Assembly (NCBI GenBank): GCA_963921825.1
Contig: OY997593.1
Span: 38,455,111 to 38,519,110 of the forward strand
DNA: 64,000 nt
Reading direction: 5' to 3'
DNA from: Erodium maritimum
Lineage: Eukaryota > Streptophyta > Magnoliopsida > Geraniales > Geraniaceae
Below are positions 34,318-44,997 of the stretch, in pieces. Every line of letters begins with the position of its first letter. The first letter of the stretch is position 1. The position numbers and the translations under genes are program-made. The notes beneath the pieces are model-generated. The model was not told where the DNA came from, made no database searches, and was given only the letters and a program-made list of their open reading frames with translations.

Positions 34318-34692
34318 TTAGGGTTTATTAGGGATTCTTGTTTGTTATCTGGATATCTACGGTATATTTAATATTATTTTTATGAATTCATTAAATATCG
34401 ATTCAAAATATTAAAAACTAAAGAAAACTATAATGAATTGAACAAAATAAATTAATGATAAAATACATTAACAATAAAATAAATAAAATACATTAAATGC
34501 TTCTATGTTACAGGACAATTATTGTAAGGAAAAGGAATGGAGGGTGGAGCTTTGTCACTCAACTGATTCGTAATTCGCTACAAAGTGATCTCATATGTCC
34601 TCAATAAGGTCAACTTGAAGTTGTCGGTGGGTGCTATCATTTATAACATCTAATCGAACGGCCATGTACTATTGGTAGGATAAGGGCCCTCA
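34318..34692. other. AT-rich spacer, 3' flank of the PIF remnant
   Basis: No coding sequence. The region lies downstream of the transposase on the minus strand and probably holds its 3' untranslated region. Confidence 0.4.
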
Positions 34693-35860
34693 CTAGTGCC
34701 ATCGTTCAGGTGGTGCCCAATCAGGTATGTCCGGAGGGGCCTCGTAATACCATTCTTCATCTCCTTGTTTATACTGGTCGCGTTCATCCTCTACAATCAT
34801 GTTGTGTAGAATCATACAAGTGTGCATGATATCAGCCAACGTCCTCTTGTCCCAAACACGAGCGGGTTAGAAAATTATGTGTCGTCGTGCTTGGAGGACT
34901 CCAAAAGCTCGTTCAATATCTTTCCGAGCACCTTCTTGGACTTTAGCAAAACAATTCTGTTTGCGTTGGTGGGATGTCGAATCGACTAAACAAACTGACT
35001 TCATGTTGGGTAAATTCCGTCAACCAAATAATAAGGCCATTCGTATCGAGTCTCGTTGATCTCGTACTCAATGAAATAGTCGGGGCTGATTAAAGTGTCT
35101 TTGAATAAGTAGTCAGAATTTAGGATGTTAATGTCATTGTTCGAGCCTGACATTCCAAAAAATGAATGCCAAATCCGTAAGTCATGGGACACTACAACTT
35201 CCAGCATTACAGTTGGAGGCTCGTGGTGATCTCCCCGACCAAAGGTTCCTTGCAGCGCGGTCGGAAAAATCTTCCACTGCCAATGCATGCAATCAAGAAT
35301 CCCAATCATGCGATGGAACCCTCACCTGTATCCTCATTCTAGTAATCGGGTCAAGTCATCCGCATTTGGTGCTCACTCATACTCCTCCATAAAAACCTCA
35401 ACAACGGCCTTGCATATCAATCGTACACATTCAATTATGGTACTTACCCCAAGTCATAGGGATTCGTCTAATGTATCAGTCGAGCACCTGTACGCTAACA
35501 TTCGTATCCCGACGGTGCATTTTTGGTGCGTTGATAACCATATGTGTCTACAAGCGTTCGACTTCTGAACAATGTAATCATCATGCTCCGCTAACTTTTC
35601 CATCACCCGAATAAAAAGTGGTCTGCTCATATGGTATCAACGCCTAAACATCTCGCACCTGTAGGTGGGGTTATCAAAAAAATAATCATGTATTAGTCGC
35701 TCATGGTCTTCGACACGACCTATGTTAATATGTTTTCGGGAACGTTCCCTGCATTCGAGGTTTCACCTCATTGCCTCAGACTTTGGCAGCATTCTTTCTC
35801 GTTCATACGCAACCCTTCTCCATATTTATTCCGCCATTTCACGAACATATGCTTCTGAAT
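34693..35860 (-). pseudogene. PIF/Harbinger transposase, pseudogene
   Basis: The minus strand reads a plant PIF/Harbinger transposase. The N-terminal part has DHERLIHDYFFDNPTYRCEM near 35700 and MSRPLFIRVMEKL from 35630. The DDE-type nuclease domain follows, with DCMHWQW (first Asp at 35294-35292), GSNNDINIL, LVDGIYP (second Asp about 35021) and DIERAFGVLQ (Glu about 34913). Then come MILHNMIVEDERD and a stop at 34693. All three catalytic acidic residues survive. Defects are at least four in-frame TGA codons between 35630 and 35309, a frameshift near 35000, and a stop after HIIF. The enzyme would cut element ends and insert at TTA or TAA sites. Confidence 0.85.
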
Positions 35861-35971
35861 TACCTATAGCTCGAACAAACGATCGGAATGCAGATTTGTG
35901 AGAAGTGAAATTTGAGAGAGATTTTTTTTGGATAAAGATAAGTTATTGGTGAATAGATGAATGGCACGGGG

Positions 35972-35979
35972 TATTTATA
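35972..35979 (-). promoter_or_regulatory. TATA box of the PIF/Harbinger transposase
   Basis: TATAAATA on the minus strand, about 110 bp before the likely start of the transposase frame, in a typical AT-rich leader. Confidence 0.45.
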
Positions 35980-36059
35980 GATGGTAAAAATTTAAAATTT
36001 AAATGTTATTCGTATAGATTTTTAATTAAAAATAGTCGTTGGCAGAATCAAAGGTCAAC

Positions 36060-36245
36060 TTGTCACGCTCTAATTGGGTGGGCGCGACTTGTGAATCGCA
36101 CGGTTTGCGGTTCACGTATGTGAACCGTTGGTCGCAGTTCATGACTCCAATTCACGGTTTAGTGAATCGGAACCGAGCGAACTGCACACTACTACATGCG
36201 ACTCGCGGTTCGCGATTCACTAAATCGTGAACCATGAACCTTTAA
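36060..36245. repeat. Inverted repeats with TTCACGGTTTAGTGAATC
   Basis: A segment near 36149-36175 (TTCACGGTTTAGTGAATCGG) is repeated in inverted form at about 36205-36240. GCGGTTC-type words recur through the stretch. It may be the terminal part of the PIF element or a separate non-autonomous DNA transposon. The boundaries are unclear. Confidence 0.4.
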
Positions 36246-36381
36246 CCGCGAACGTTGACATTATGTGTTCAAATATATAACCCAAAAAATATACAAAAAA
36301 AATTATTTAATAAAATCATGATCAGTATCTAGTAGACTAGTTTTTAATTCTAAAAATAGATTTAGTATAGGAAAAACACTA

Positions 36382-36674
36382 AATCCTAACTATCTCAAAA
36401 ATGTCATTCGTAGGTCTTAACTACGCTCCACCTTTTGTCACAGATCCTAACACAAAGGTGGTATTTCATTACAATAAGTAACATAAAGGTGGTTTTTTGT
36501 TACAAAAGTAACATAAAGGTGGTATTTTGTTACAAGGAACACAACTTTATTCATAATTATTTTACACGTGGTTGTTAATTTTTGTAAATGTGTACCACCT
36601 TTTTGTTAAGATTTGTGACTAAAAGCGGATCGTAGTTTGGACCTACGAATGAACTTTTTGAGACCGTTAAGATT
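36382..36674. mobile_element. MITE with about 80-bp inverted ends
   Basis: The left end (AATCCTAACTATCTC onward, 36382-36465) and the right end (about 36590-36674) are inverted copies, each with TTCATTCGTAGG-like and AAAAGGTGGTA-like words. The core has three direct copies of a unit of about 33 bp with ACATAAAGGTGGT. There is no coding sequence. The size and structure fit a MITE. No clear target duplication was seen. Confidence 0.6.
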
Positions 36675-37417
36675 CGATGTTATCCATTCAGTACAAATAC
36701 TTGTACATGAGGAATTGACTGAGTTTGTAAAGACAAACAAATATGATGAGAGTGAAATTGACTGAAAAAGTGAAGGCCGAAAAGAGAAAATAAGTTAATA
36801 TGACATGAAGAAGGATTAAGGAGCGTAATTTTGACATCAATTTAAGTTTAGTTGTCTAGATATATTGAATATAAAACTAAAAATTCTCTGCAGAACGCTA
36901 ATCCTAGATGCTTCCTCTCCATTGCCTTAATGGCCACCTGATAAGTGAGGATGACTATGGGTCAAATCCCTCTTCTACGTGCATTAGTACACGATCATCA
37001 AGCAATATATTAGACAGTTATGTACTAGTCGATCCTAGAAGGAGTACAAGTATCATTAATATTTTAGTAAAACCAGGGACTTGGGCTGTCACTTCCACAT
37101 CCCCAAATGAGAAAATAAAGGACGAAAGGTAAAAGTGTTATTCAAGTTTTAAACAAAAAGGAAAATCTATACACACTACTACCTAAGACACATAGTTGTT
37201 GATTCACACAAAAAGTCGGCCATGAGTATATGTAAAAATGAAATTCATTTAATGCATGGCAAAATTAACGATGTTTAAATAAAATAATGCTTTCCTTGTG
37301 GTATTTGAACACTTAAGTTCTTATGCATGTGGTATCATGAAATCAACCACATACTAGTCATGGAGAGAGGGCACAAGACCATTGTCAGGAGCGATATGTG
37401 CACCATCAATCATCAAA
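36675..37417. other. AT-rich spacer
   Basis: No gene visible. Short frames such as 36908-37132 show no domain. Confidence 0.4.
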
Positions 37418-37452
37418 CAACAACAACAACAACAACAACAATAATAATAATA
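37418..37452. repeat. (CAA)n(TAA)n microsatellite
   Basis: Eight CAA and five TAA/AAT triplets in a row, directly before solo LTR H. Confidence 0.9.
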
Positions 37453-37464
37453 AGGTGTAGTTCT

Positions 37465-37997
37465 TGTTGGCAAATGTGGTTAATTTGTTGTTTTAGATAT
37501 GATTTATGGTACTAAATAATATTTATGGTTTTAAATGTGAATTATGTAGTTGATTGGTCATGACCTCTTAATGGGAGGCTTTTATGGGATTAGCTACCCC
37601 ATAAAATTACCTTCTTATCCCTATTAGAGAGCCTATAAATACCAACCTACTAAGTCATCTTCTACATACTTAAAAACACTTCATATACAAAAACCATAGA
37701 TCGAAAACCACCTCTTTCTCTCCCAATTACGTTTTCATTCTAGTTTAATCTCTTGGTGATTTCTCTACACGGAGTTGAGTTCGCTGACGTTAGTCATGGT
37801 ATCATGGGAGACCGCTGCCCATACGAGGCAGTCAAGTGTCTTATGGAGACAGGAGTACCTGGACTCGACTAAACCCCAATTTCCTAATCCGCAATCAGTA
37901 AGCTAGCTAATCGGTAAAGGTTATTTGTTATTTCAAAATATTGTTTTGTTTATTTGAATTTGTTTATCGTCAATATACTAAACCTATATTCCCTACA
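37465..37997 (+). mobile_element. Solo LTR H (short, probably copia)
   Basis: It starts TGTTGGCAAATG and ends TTCCCTACA. The 5-bp duplication GTTCT is at 37460-37464 and 37998-38002. A TATA box (CTATAAATA, 37633-37641) and a CT-rich leader lie inside, as in a plant LTR promoter. At 533 bp it is unrelated to the large gypsy LTRs. No internal domain remains, so it is a solo LTR. Confidence 0.8.
37633..37641 (+). promoter_or_regulatory. TATA box of solo LTR H
   Basis: CTATAAATA, followed by an A/C-rich leader and CTCTTTCTCTCCC. Confidence 0.6.
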
Positions 37998-38034
37998 GTT
38001 CTATGATCTTGAGCAAACCTCGATCAATCCTCGT

Positions 38035-38530
38035 ACAAGAAATAACAACCATTGTATGTCATTCTCGCTACCAACTACCACAAGTAGAGATAGCTACACC
38101 ACTCAGCTCTGCCTAGTTCAACATTCTAATGACCGATGTCATTGATCATCAAGGAGAACTAAATAGAACAACGAATCATGAAACTCTGGTAATACAGAAG
38201 CGAAAGTAAACTCTAAATCATAGACTAATATACTTAGCTAAGCCTTGCTCAACATCCTGAAATCGAGCACCACCGATCAAGATGATTACCGATAATAAAG
38301 GATTACTACATGGAGTTGCGAATCACGAGACTCTGATAATACTCAAGCGTAAATAGACTCTAAAACACTCGACGAATCTACTTAGCTACGCCTCTTTCAA
38401 CATCCTAATTACTGAACGCCATAGATAAATATGGTCACCGATAAGTAATGAGAATTACATAAAACATCGAATCACGATATTGGTAATACACAAGCATAAG
38501 TAAATTATATACAACTGAATCTCAAGTCAA
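38035..38530. repeat. Tandem array of units of about 150 bp
   Basis: GAATCATGAAACTCTGGTAA and close variants recur near 38176, 38327 and 38470. The word between them includes GCTCAACATCCTGAAATCGA-like sequence, giving about three to four diverged copies. It is not coding. Confidence 0.6.
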
Positions 38531-39959
38531 CACTATATTTAATCATGGATGAATCCAAACACCAATCTACATAGCGCAAACAACAACTATGGGAAAATTC
38601 CTAAATCGTTCGGTCGACTTGAAACACATAAGAGAATTGAGAAACAAAACCTAACATATTTCTATCTCGTCAATAGGAAATCAAGACGTGTAAATGTGAG
38701 AAATCCTAGACAAGTTCACTAAATAGCTAAAGATGGTATTTTTACCAACTTAAACTAGAATTTGATATACACCTAAGATACGAAATAGCTAGCCCATGGA
38801 ATTGAGCTCGAAAACATGGAAATTGGAATATAAAAAAAATAAGAGAATCATGTATAAACATCGAGTAGCTTAATATAAATAAATACCCATACAAGTAGTT
38901 GGATGCTAATTAAGCTCAACAAACCCAAATCATGCAAAATAAAAACAACACCAACATCAAATTAATCGTAAATCCATGCATTAACTTAAAGGAAATAAAT
39001 ATTTATACAATACCCATGACCATGGATTCAAATATAAGGTCATGGATTCAAAATCCTACACAAACATTCTAAAAATCCTAGCTTTACAACAAATCTAGAG
39101 AAGAGTAGAGATTAAAACCGCGATTGGGTTGAAAAGCCTAATAAAAAAAATCCTCTAGCTTGTAAACCCACCATCTCCAACTCTCCAAAAGATTCAACAC
39201 ATAAAAATGGAGAAGATGGAGATGGTGGGAGGCTTCATGAATGCTTGAATCCTCCTTGAATCATCAAAAGTGTACTCTTAGATGGTAGATTTTGCTCCAA
39301 AGTTGAAGATGAAGCAAAGAAAAATAGAGAATAAACAAAATAAATGTTGCTTTAAAATTTGTTCCCAAAAATTTGTTCTTCAAAATATCTAAAAAAACAT
39401 TTATAAATAAAAAATAATATCTAATCAGTCTTAGTCTTCACGCGCTATTAGAAGGGGAAACTAAAGAAGTAGTTGTTGAAGCATGAGATCCGGTGTGGGC
39501 GGGAGTAAGCGAGAAACGTGCAACCGAATGCTACAACCGCCGGATCTAGTCAATTCGCGTAGGGCAGCACGTTGACCGATCAACAGAGGAAGGTATGCAA
39601 GATCTATGGCCCAAGATTGCGGGCACACAAAAACTCTGTGGGTTGTGAGACATCCGATATGGACTTGATAACCTCACAACGTTGCCAAAGCAGAGCGCGC
39701 CACATGGGCCAGTTTGCTACAGCTCTTCCGACTTTTCAACTTTATGTTTCTTTCACTAATTTTTGTTCCGTTTGGCGTTTGATCGGCCTCGTTCTTGCGA
39801 CGATATTTTTCTTTTCTTGTGTCGTACAAAATGAGACTAATGATGAAAAGTTTTGGAACATTTTAAAAAATATCAACAATGAACGAGACTTTGTGTATTT
39901 ATTAAAAACGCTAAAATTATAAAAATAAGCACAAACAAGGTAAAAATATAGGGGGAAAT
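38531..39959. other. AT-rich spacer
   Basis: Nothing recognisable. GGTCATGGATTCAAA-like words near 39030 are duplicated. A 116-codon frame (39572-39922) lacks any domain. Confidence 0.4.
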
Positions 39960-40816
39960 AGTCAAATTAAGTAGGAAAAATTTACGCTCATCACTACTTC
40001 ATCGTCCTCCTCCATCAATCTGCCCTTGTCGCAGGCACCCACCGCTCCAGTATATTTTCCACGCCTTCCAACTCCATTGGCTCCTCTCATGTGCCCACTC
40101 ACGGACTTCTTCAAACCAGCACACGTGAGGAAGCTGACAAAACGAGTTCCCACGACCATTTCTTCCTCACCTTCTTTGCCTATGATGACGGCTTCTATCA
40201 TCGTCCATCTAGTACTGTCTGATTCTATCCCCGCGCCACAACCCTCCAATAAGGTTGTTCGTCCTAAGCGAATAAATCGTAAAATGAAGAACGCGGTGGA
40301 TCATCCATCGTTGATTGCTTCATCTGTTCCACTAGCGAATTATCTTGCATTGTCATCTTTGTTCTCATGAATGTTCAAGATAGGAGCCTCCTCCAAGGCT
40401 ACCCTTACAAGGGTGCATGGTAGATGTCCTCGGAAGCCTACTCTCTCACAGATCATCCATCAGGCGCATGGCTCTCCTTCACCACTACCATCTCCGCAAG
40501 TCTCGGTAGTAATAGAGGATAGGGAACATCCCTTGCCTCGCCTCTTGTGGATGGGAATCCACCATAGGGGTCCTTAGAATCTGGCTGTGGAGACCTCCTA
40601 TAAGGATTTGGAGGGGATGTCGACATTGATCAACGGCTCCTTTTCATCCTTGGAGGATATCGGGGTCTCTTTGGCAGCATGCTCTCTAGTGTCGAATGAG
40701 GATACCATTATCATGATCCCTACATCTCAATCGTCCCACCCTTCTCCAATGTGCATGTAGTATGGAATGGCGGGGAAATTTCTCTCCCCCGTCCGTGCAA
40801 AGGAGACTTAATGCTT
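39960..40816 (+). pseudogene. LINE ORF1, part 1
   Basis: Open segments (40026-40370 and 40371-40577) precede solo LTR B, and ORF1 resumes at 44216. They are Pro/Ser-rich with basic stretches, like the N-terminal half of plant LINE ORF1. The assignment depends on the better-preserved right half. The TGCTT duplication at 40812-40816 marks the LTR insertion. Confidence 0.45.
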
Positions 40817-42440
40817 TGTAAAACCCGTTTAAAAAAAAAAAAAAAAAAAAAAAAACTTTTGGGTCGGACCGGACCCGACCAGCAACCCGCCCAGACCAGC
40901 GACCCGGCCCGAGCAGAGCAGGCCAGACCCGGCCAGGCCCGGCCTGAACCGAGCCCTCCTTTTCCAACCTTGGGCCGTGAGGCCCGTGGCCGACCAGAGG
41001 CCCAACCTCCTTAAGCCCAGTCCCGACGTGGTATTTAAGGGCGAATCAGGGTTGGAAACCCTAATTCCGACCCCTTCTTCTTCGCGCAGCCCTCTCCCTC
41101 TCTGCAGAACCCTCACCCGAGCTCCCTCCATCCTCTCAACTCCGGTCGCCGGCCACCGCTCCCGAGTCCGGCCACTCCCCTCTCGCCCTCCCCCACTCCT
41201 TCTGTTGCGCCTTCTTCGATCCACGCCGCCCCCACTCCTCTCCCGACCTCCTTCTTCTTCGCCCTAACCAGATCCGGCCACCACTCCCTCTCCCGTCTCC
41301 AGCTCCGGCGACCCTCACCTCCCACGTCCGACCCTCCTCCCTCTCTGGTTCCTCTCGACCTCGCCGGCCACGGCGTGTCCGGCCGCCACCTCCCTCTCTC
41401 CGTCCCGAACCTCCCTCACCGAGCCCGAGCTCGTTCTTCTCTGGCTCAAAACCCCGACCTTCCTCGTCACCTCCTCAGCAACGGCCGACCACCACCCTCC
41501 TCCCTCACCAGATCCGTCCAACCACGCCACCGTCAAGTCGCCGCCCCGTCTCCGTCTCGGAATCGTCGCCCTCCGTGAGACGCGCGACCGGCGTTTCAGC
41601 CGAGCTCGCCGGCATCCCCACGCCCGAGCTCCTCCCGCCTTCGATCCGAGCTAACCGCCGTGCACCGCCGTGCGCCGCCCGTACTTCCCTACGGTGAGCC
41701 ACCACCGTGAGTTTTCCGGCCGGCTTTATCGCTATCGAGGGCCGTCGGATTTTCTGACCGAGCTCTCTCTCCCTTTCGTTGTATTTTCGGTTTATGTTTA
41801 AATCTGTTAGTGTAAAAACGAGTGTAAATTTGGATCTGTTGAAATCGATTAGTATTGGGTTAAACCTGCTAATGGAATTGTTTAATTTCTAGAACTGATT
41901 TTGAATTGAAAAGGGGAAATAATTGAACAAAATCAGAGTTAATCAAAGAGGTTTGTTTTTTTGAAACGAAATTTATTTGTAAAAGGAAAAAGGGGAAAAT
42001 CAGTTGTGAATTCTTAAGAAAATTGATAAAATAAAATCTGATTAAATTAAACGGGTTTTAAAACGAAAGTCATTTATTAAGGTTAGACTCGAGTTAAGTT
42101 AAATCGAAAAAGGGAAACGAAATCAAATCGACTTTATAAGGGTTTTGGACCGAAGTATCAAGTTTGGAAACGAACGGAACGAAACCGTTTTGTTTTAAGA
42201 TCAAAGGCAGAATTAATTAAAGCAGGGGAGTTCAACGACGGTTTTAAGTTAAAAGGGTGTTTAAACTGGGGTTAGATCAAACCTGGGTTCGGTGCGCGGG
42301 TGCTCGAACCCGATCCGTCGTAACCCGACTTTTATCCCGCTCGAGTTTAAGGGACAACTGTCGGTTGTAAACTGGATTAATCGTGACCGTTACATTAACC
42401 TAAGAACCGCCTCTAATTATGGCTTTCGTGTTATCTTTAG

Positions 42441-42536
42441 AGTCCGGCTTCGATCGAAGTGAAGCTCGAAGGTAGCGAGCCAGAACGTCAGCAGCTAGGA
42501 AGCGTAGCGGTTGCTCTTCAGTTGAGGTAGGGAAAA
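42441..42536 (+). other. Putative non-coding exon 2 of LTR B
   Basis: Flanked by an acceptor-like TTATCTTTAG and the donor-like GAG/GTAGGG. It is highly similar to 2268-2353 in LTR A, including GATCGAAGTGAAG and AACGTCAGCAGCTAGGA. Confidence 0.45.
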
Positions 42537-42998
42537 GTAGCCGGATCTCGGCCCTGACTAAGGAAAGTTAACTGTAGAATTGCATGTGACACCGGGGTGT
42601 CGTGGGTTATTTAGGTTATCGAATATTAGAAATGTATGATACAAAATCGTAGCAATTATTAGAAAAGCATGGTACGGGATTGTAGCGTTTATTGAGAAGA
42701 GCATGTGACACTTAGTAGTGTCGTAGGAGCAGAGAACTTAGCGTTAATTGTTTTACTGGAGGCATATGACCATGCCCGGAGGTTGTTTGTGAACTTATCG
42801 ATATTAGGAGTACTGGAGGCATATGACCATGCCCGGAGGTTGATTGTGAAACTGTTGATATTAGGACTGTTGGAGGCTTGGGTTAAGCCGGAGGTTGATT
42901 GTTTATTTTGGCGTCTTTGGTGGCCATGAGAGCCCGTGTTGTTAATCGTGTTTGGGTGGCCATGAGAGCCCGTACTTTATTGTTGGTGTTTTAGCTGG

Positions 42999-43690
42999 CT
43001 TACGAGTTAGAGTCTCGGTAAGTTGCAAGCGTGTTTTATTGTTGAGTTTTGGGTGGCCGTGAGTGCCCGTGGGGTTGTTGAAACCGTGTCTTTACCTTTG
43101 GTGTTTTGGGTGGCCTTGAGAGCCCGTGTACTAAGGTTGGTGTCTTTGGCTGGTCTGACCGAGTTAGAGTCTCGGGGGGTTGCAAGCTCTCTTTAGCTGG
43201 CTTACGAGTTAGAGTCTCGGTAAGTTGCAAGCGTGTTTTATGGTTGGTGTCTTGGGAGGCCGTGAGTGCCTGTGGGGCTGTTGAGTCCGAGTTTTACTGT
43301 TAGTGTCTTGGTGGCCATGAGTGCCTATGAGTGTTGAACCTGTGTTGTTACTGGTTGTGAACTTGCTTGTGTTTGTGATTGTGTTTGTGGTTACCGGAGG
43401 TTGGGGGCCCGCTTCCTGAAACGGGGGTCCACGAGCACACGCGTTTGCATGTTCAGACGGGGTAGGGGGCCCGCCCGCCAATAAAGGGGTCCTGGCCGCG
43501 CGTGTGTGGTTTGGGTTTGTGAGCGTACCTTGGCTGGCTTATGGGTTAGAGTCCCAGTAAGTTGCAGCATTTTCCGGCTGGCTTATGGGTTAGAGTCCCA
43601 GTAAGTTGCAGTATTTTCCGGCTGGCTTATGGGTTAGAGTCTCGGTAAGTTGCAGCATTCTTGGGTTGGCCTGACCGTGTTAGAGTCCCG
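42999..43690 (+). repeat. Hairpin-forming minisatellite in LTR B
   Basis: At least five units carry CTTAYGRG-TTAGAGT-CYCRGTAAG (from 42999, 43201, 43538, 43582 and 43626). Two related units have CCGAG-TTAGAGT-CTCGG (near 43160) and CCGTG-TTAGAGT-CCCGG (near 43675). The arms pair and change together between units. Confidence 0.75.
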
Positions 43691-43922
43691 GGAGGGCGTT
43701 CTTGGCAGCTGGTTTGCGATCCTTTGCGATCTTGTTTGGTATTGCGTGGTTGTCAGTCGTGTCTTTGGAGGAGGTCGTCAATCGTAGTGTGAGGTCTACA
43801 TCACGTGTCCGAATGTTGAGTCAGTTGAGGAAGGTACTGGTCGTGTGTGTGTCTTTTGGGTCGTGGTTGGTGTCACCGGCTTTGTCTGCTAAGTATGCCG
43901 TAGTCAGTCTGTTATTCGTGGT

Positions 43923-43940
43923 GGTGAGCGAACGCTCACC
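43923..43940 (+). promoter_or_regulatory. Conserved hairpin before the acceptor, LTR B
   Basis: GGTGAGC-GAAC-GCTCACC, identical to that of LTR A, ahead of TTTTCCTACAG. Confidence 0.6.
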
Positions 43941-44215
43941 CCTAGCTGCTTTTCCTACAGGTACCGTTCGTGGGACGGACTAGGTGAGCTCTCGAAGCTT
44001 GTGGAGCTAGGAGCGGAGTCCGGGTTTTGTCTTTTTAGTCTAGCGACGGATACCTCGCCTTTTGTCCGCTTGTGGGACGTTTATGTTGATTTGTAATTAT
44101 CCTTTGTTGAACTAAATTGTTATTGTAAATTGTTTTAATGGAAATGTTTGCAAAGTGTTTTCTTATTCTAAACGTTCGCGTCCAGAGTTCGGTTTACTGA
44201 AATTGGGGCGTGACA

Positions 44216-44830
44216 TGCTTCATATCACTATTTAGACATAGGGATCACAGGCTGAGAGCTTGGTTGTGAAGAATCTTTCCCTGAGAGTGTTTGGATTTTA
44301 TTTTTCCTCTCGTATGATAATAAAAAGGTGCGTGCTCCGATCCATGGTGTTTCCAGAACTACCCCTTATCTTGACAGATATCTAGACGCATGGCCTCTCT
44401 GCCCTATCAATAGAAAGCATACATCTTTGGGTTCATGCTTGGGGTTTACCTCAGAAGGTATCCGCGATCATTACTGGCACCAATGTAGGTGGCTTGCTAG
44501 AGGATCGTGTCATTGTTCATGATGATAACTAGGGACTCTGCTAGGGAGGGGGGTTCGAGTTCAATTTTGGCACCATTTTCATCTTCTCATTCGTCGCTCC
44601 ATGGTATTGGAATTCTAGAAGTACTCCTAGCCCATCCGGGTCATGCTAAAATGTTAGAATCTCCCGATATTCTACTTTAACTATGGTCGTCTAGGACATG
44701 CAACTCACGATTATGATACAACTATATCGGGTATGCCTAGGTACGATCTATCATTGGCAACGTCTGAGACCCTTTTGGTTGGGAAACCGATCATGCGGGA
44801 GTGTTCTAGCCCGCCACCAACGGGTCCATT
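44216..44830 (+). pseudogene. LINE ORF1, part 2 (DUF4283-like and zinc knuckle)
   Basis: After LTR B the frame reads LWVHAWGLPQKVSAI near 44420-44465, the conserved W-V-x-x-W-G-L-P element of the DUF4283-like region of plant LINE ORF1. At 44673-44714 a knuckle has the correct spacing but reads Y-F-N-Y-x4-H-x4-Y: all three cysteines have become tyrosine. The frame then continues to about 44830, where copia sequence begins. The exact join is uncertain by about 70 bp. The protein would bind LINE RNA. Confidence 0.6.
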
Positions 44831-44867
44831 GAGGTTCCCCCGGGCTCCTTGGGGAAAGCCTGGTCTA

Positions 44868-44997
44868 GGACATATTTGAATTTGAGGACTATAAACAAGT
44901 TTCTGTCCCAGTCCAGGTAGTTTGTCCAATTAAGCTTGACCTTGTCAAGAATTGGTTTTAGTGACAAACTACCAGTGTTCGCTGATGTATTTATCAT
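44868..44997 (-). pseudogene. gag: copia F gag, N-terminal fragment
   Basis: From the ATG at 44997 it reads SLSLKPILDKVKL and NYLDW, matching the Gag start of E1 and E2. It continues through VLKFKYVLDQ and then diverges. A stop follows near 44806. It is cut off early and non-functional. Confidence 0.7.

Larger units (their letters stand above)
40817..44215 (+). mobile_element. Solo LTR B (Ty3/gypsy)
   Basis: A complete LTR of about 3.4 kb, from TGTAAAACCCG to GGGGCGTGACA, flanked by TGCTT (40812-40816 and 44216-44220). Its order matches LTR A: long A run, GC-rich leader, TATTTAA (41032-41038), CT-rich start, donor CTACG/GTGAG (41693/41694), AT-rich stretch, acceptor TTATCTTTAG, exon-like block 42441-42536, donor GAG/GTAGGG, minisatellites, hairpin, acceptor TTTTCCTACAG (ending 43960) and tail. 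It has an extra minisatellite (GGCTGGCTTACGAGTTAGAG type) not seen in A. Confidence 0.92.

Noticed and set aside
36060..36245. Possible tRNA or other structured RNA gene
   Set aside because: The pairing is a simple inverted repeat and lacks the A and B boxes and arms of a tRNA.
37418..37452. CRISPR-like or functional tandem repeat
   Set aside because: It is a plain trinucleotide microsatellite.
40841..40857. Long A run as a possible poly(A) tail of a retroposon
   Set aside because: It lies inside LTR B, just after its start, and the same place in LTR A also has an A run. LTR borders and the target duplication explain it better.
40829..41325. Arg/Gly-rich frames on the minus strand
   Set aside because: They are the complement of the CT-rich leader of LTR B and have no domain.
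43036..43230. Minus-strand frame with repeated PPKTP units
   Set aside because: It is the reverse translation of the GGTGGCC minisatellite of LTR B.
1..44215. LTR A and LTR B as the two ends of one giant element
   Set aside because: Each has its own 5-bp duplication (GAGCC and TGCTT), and no gypsy internal region lies between them.
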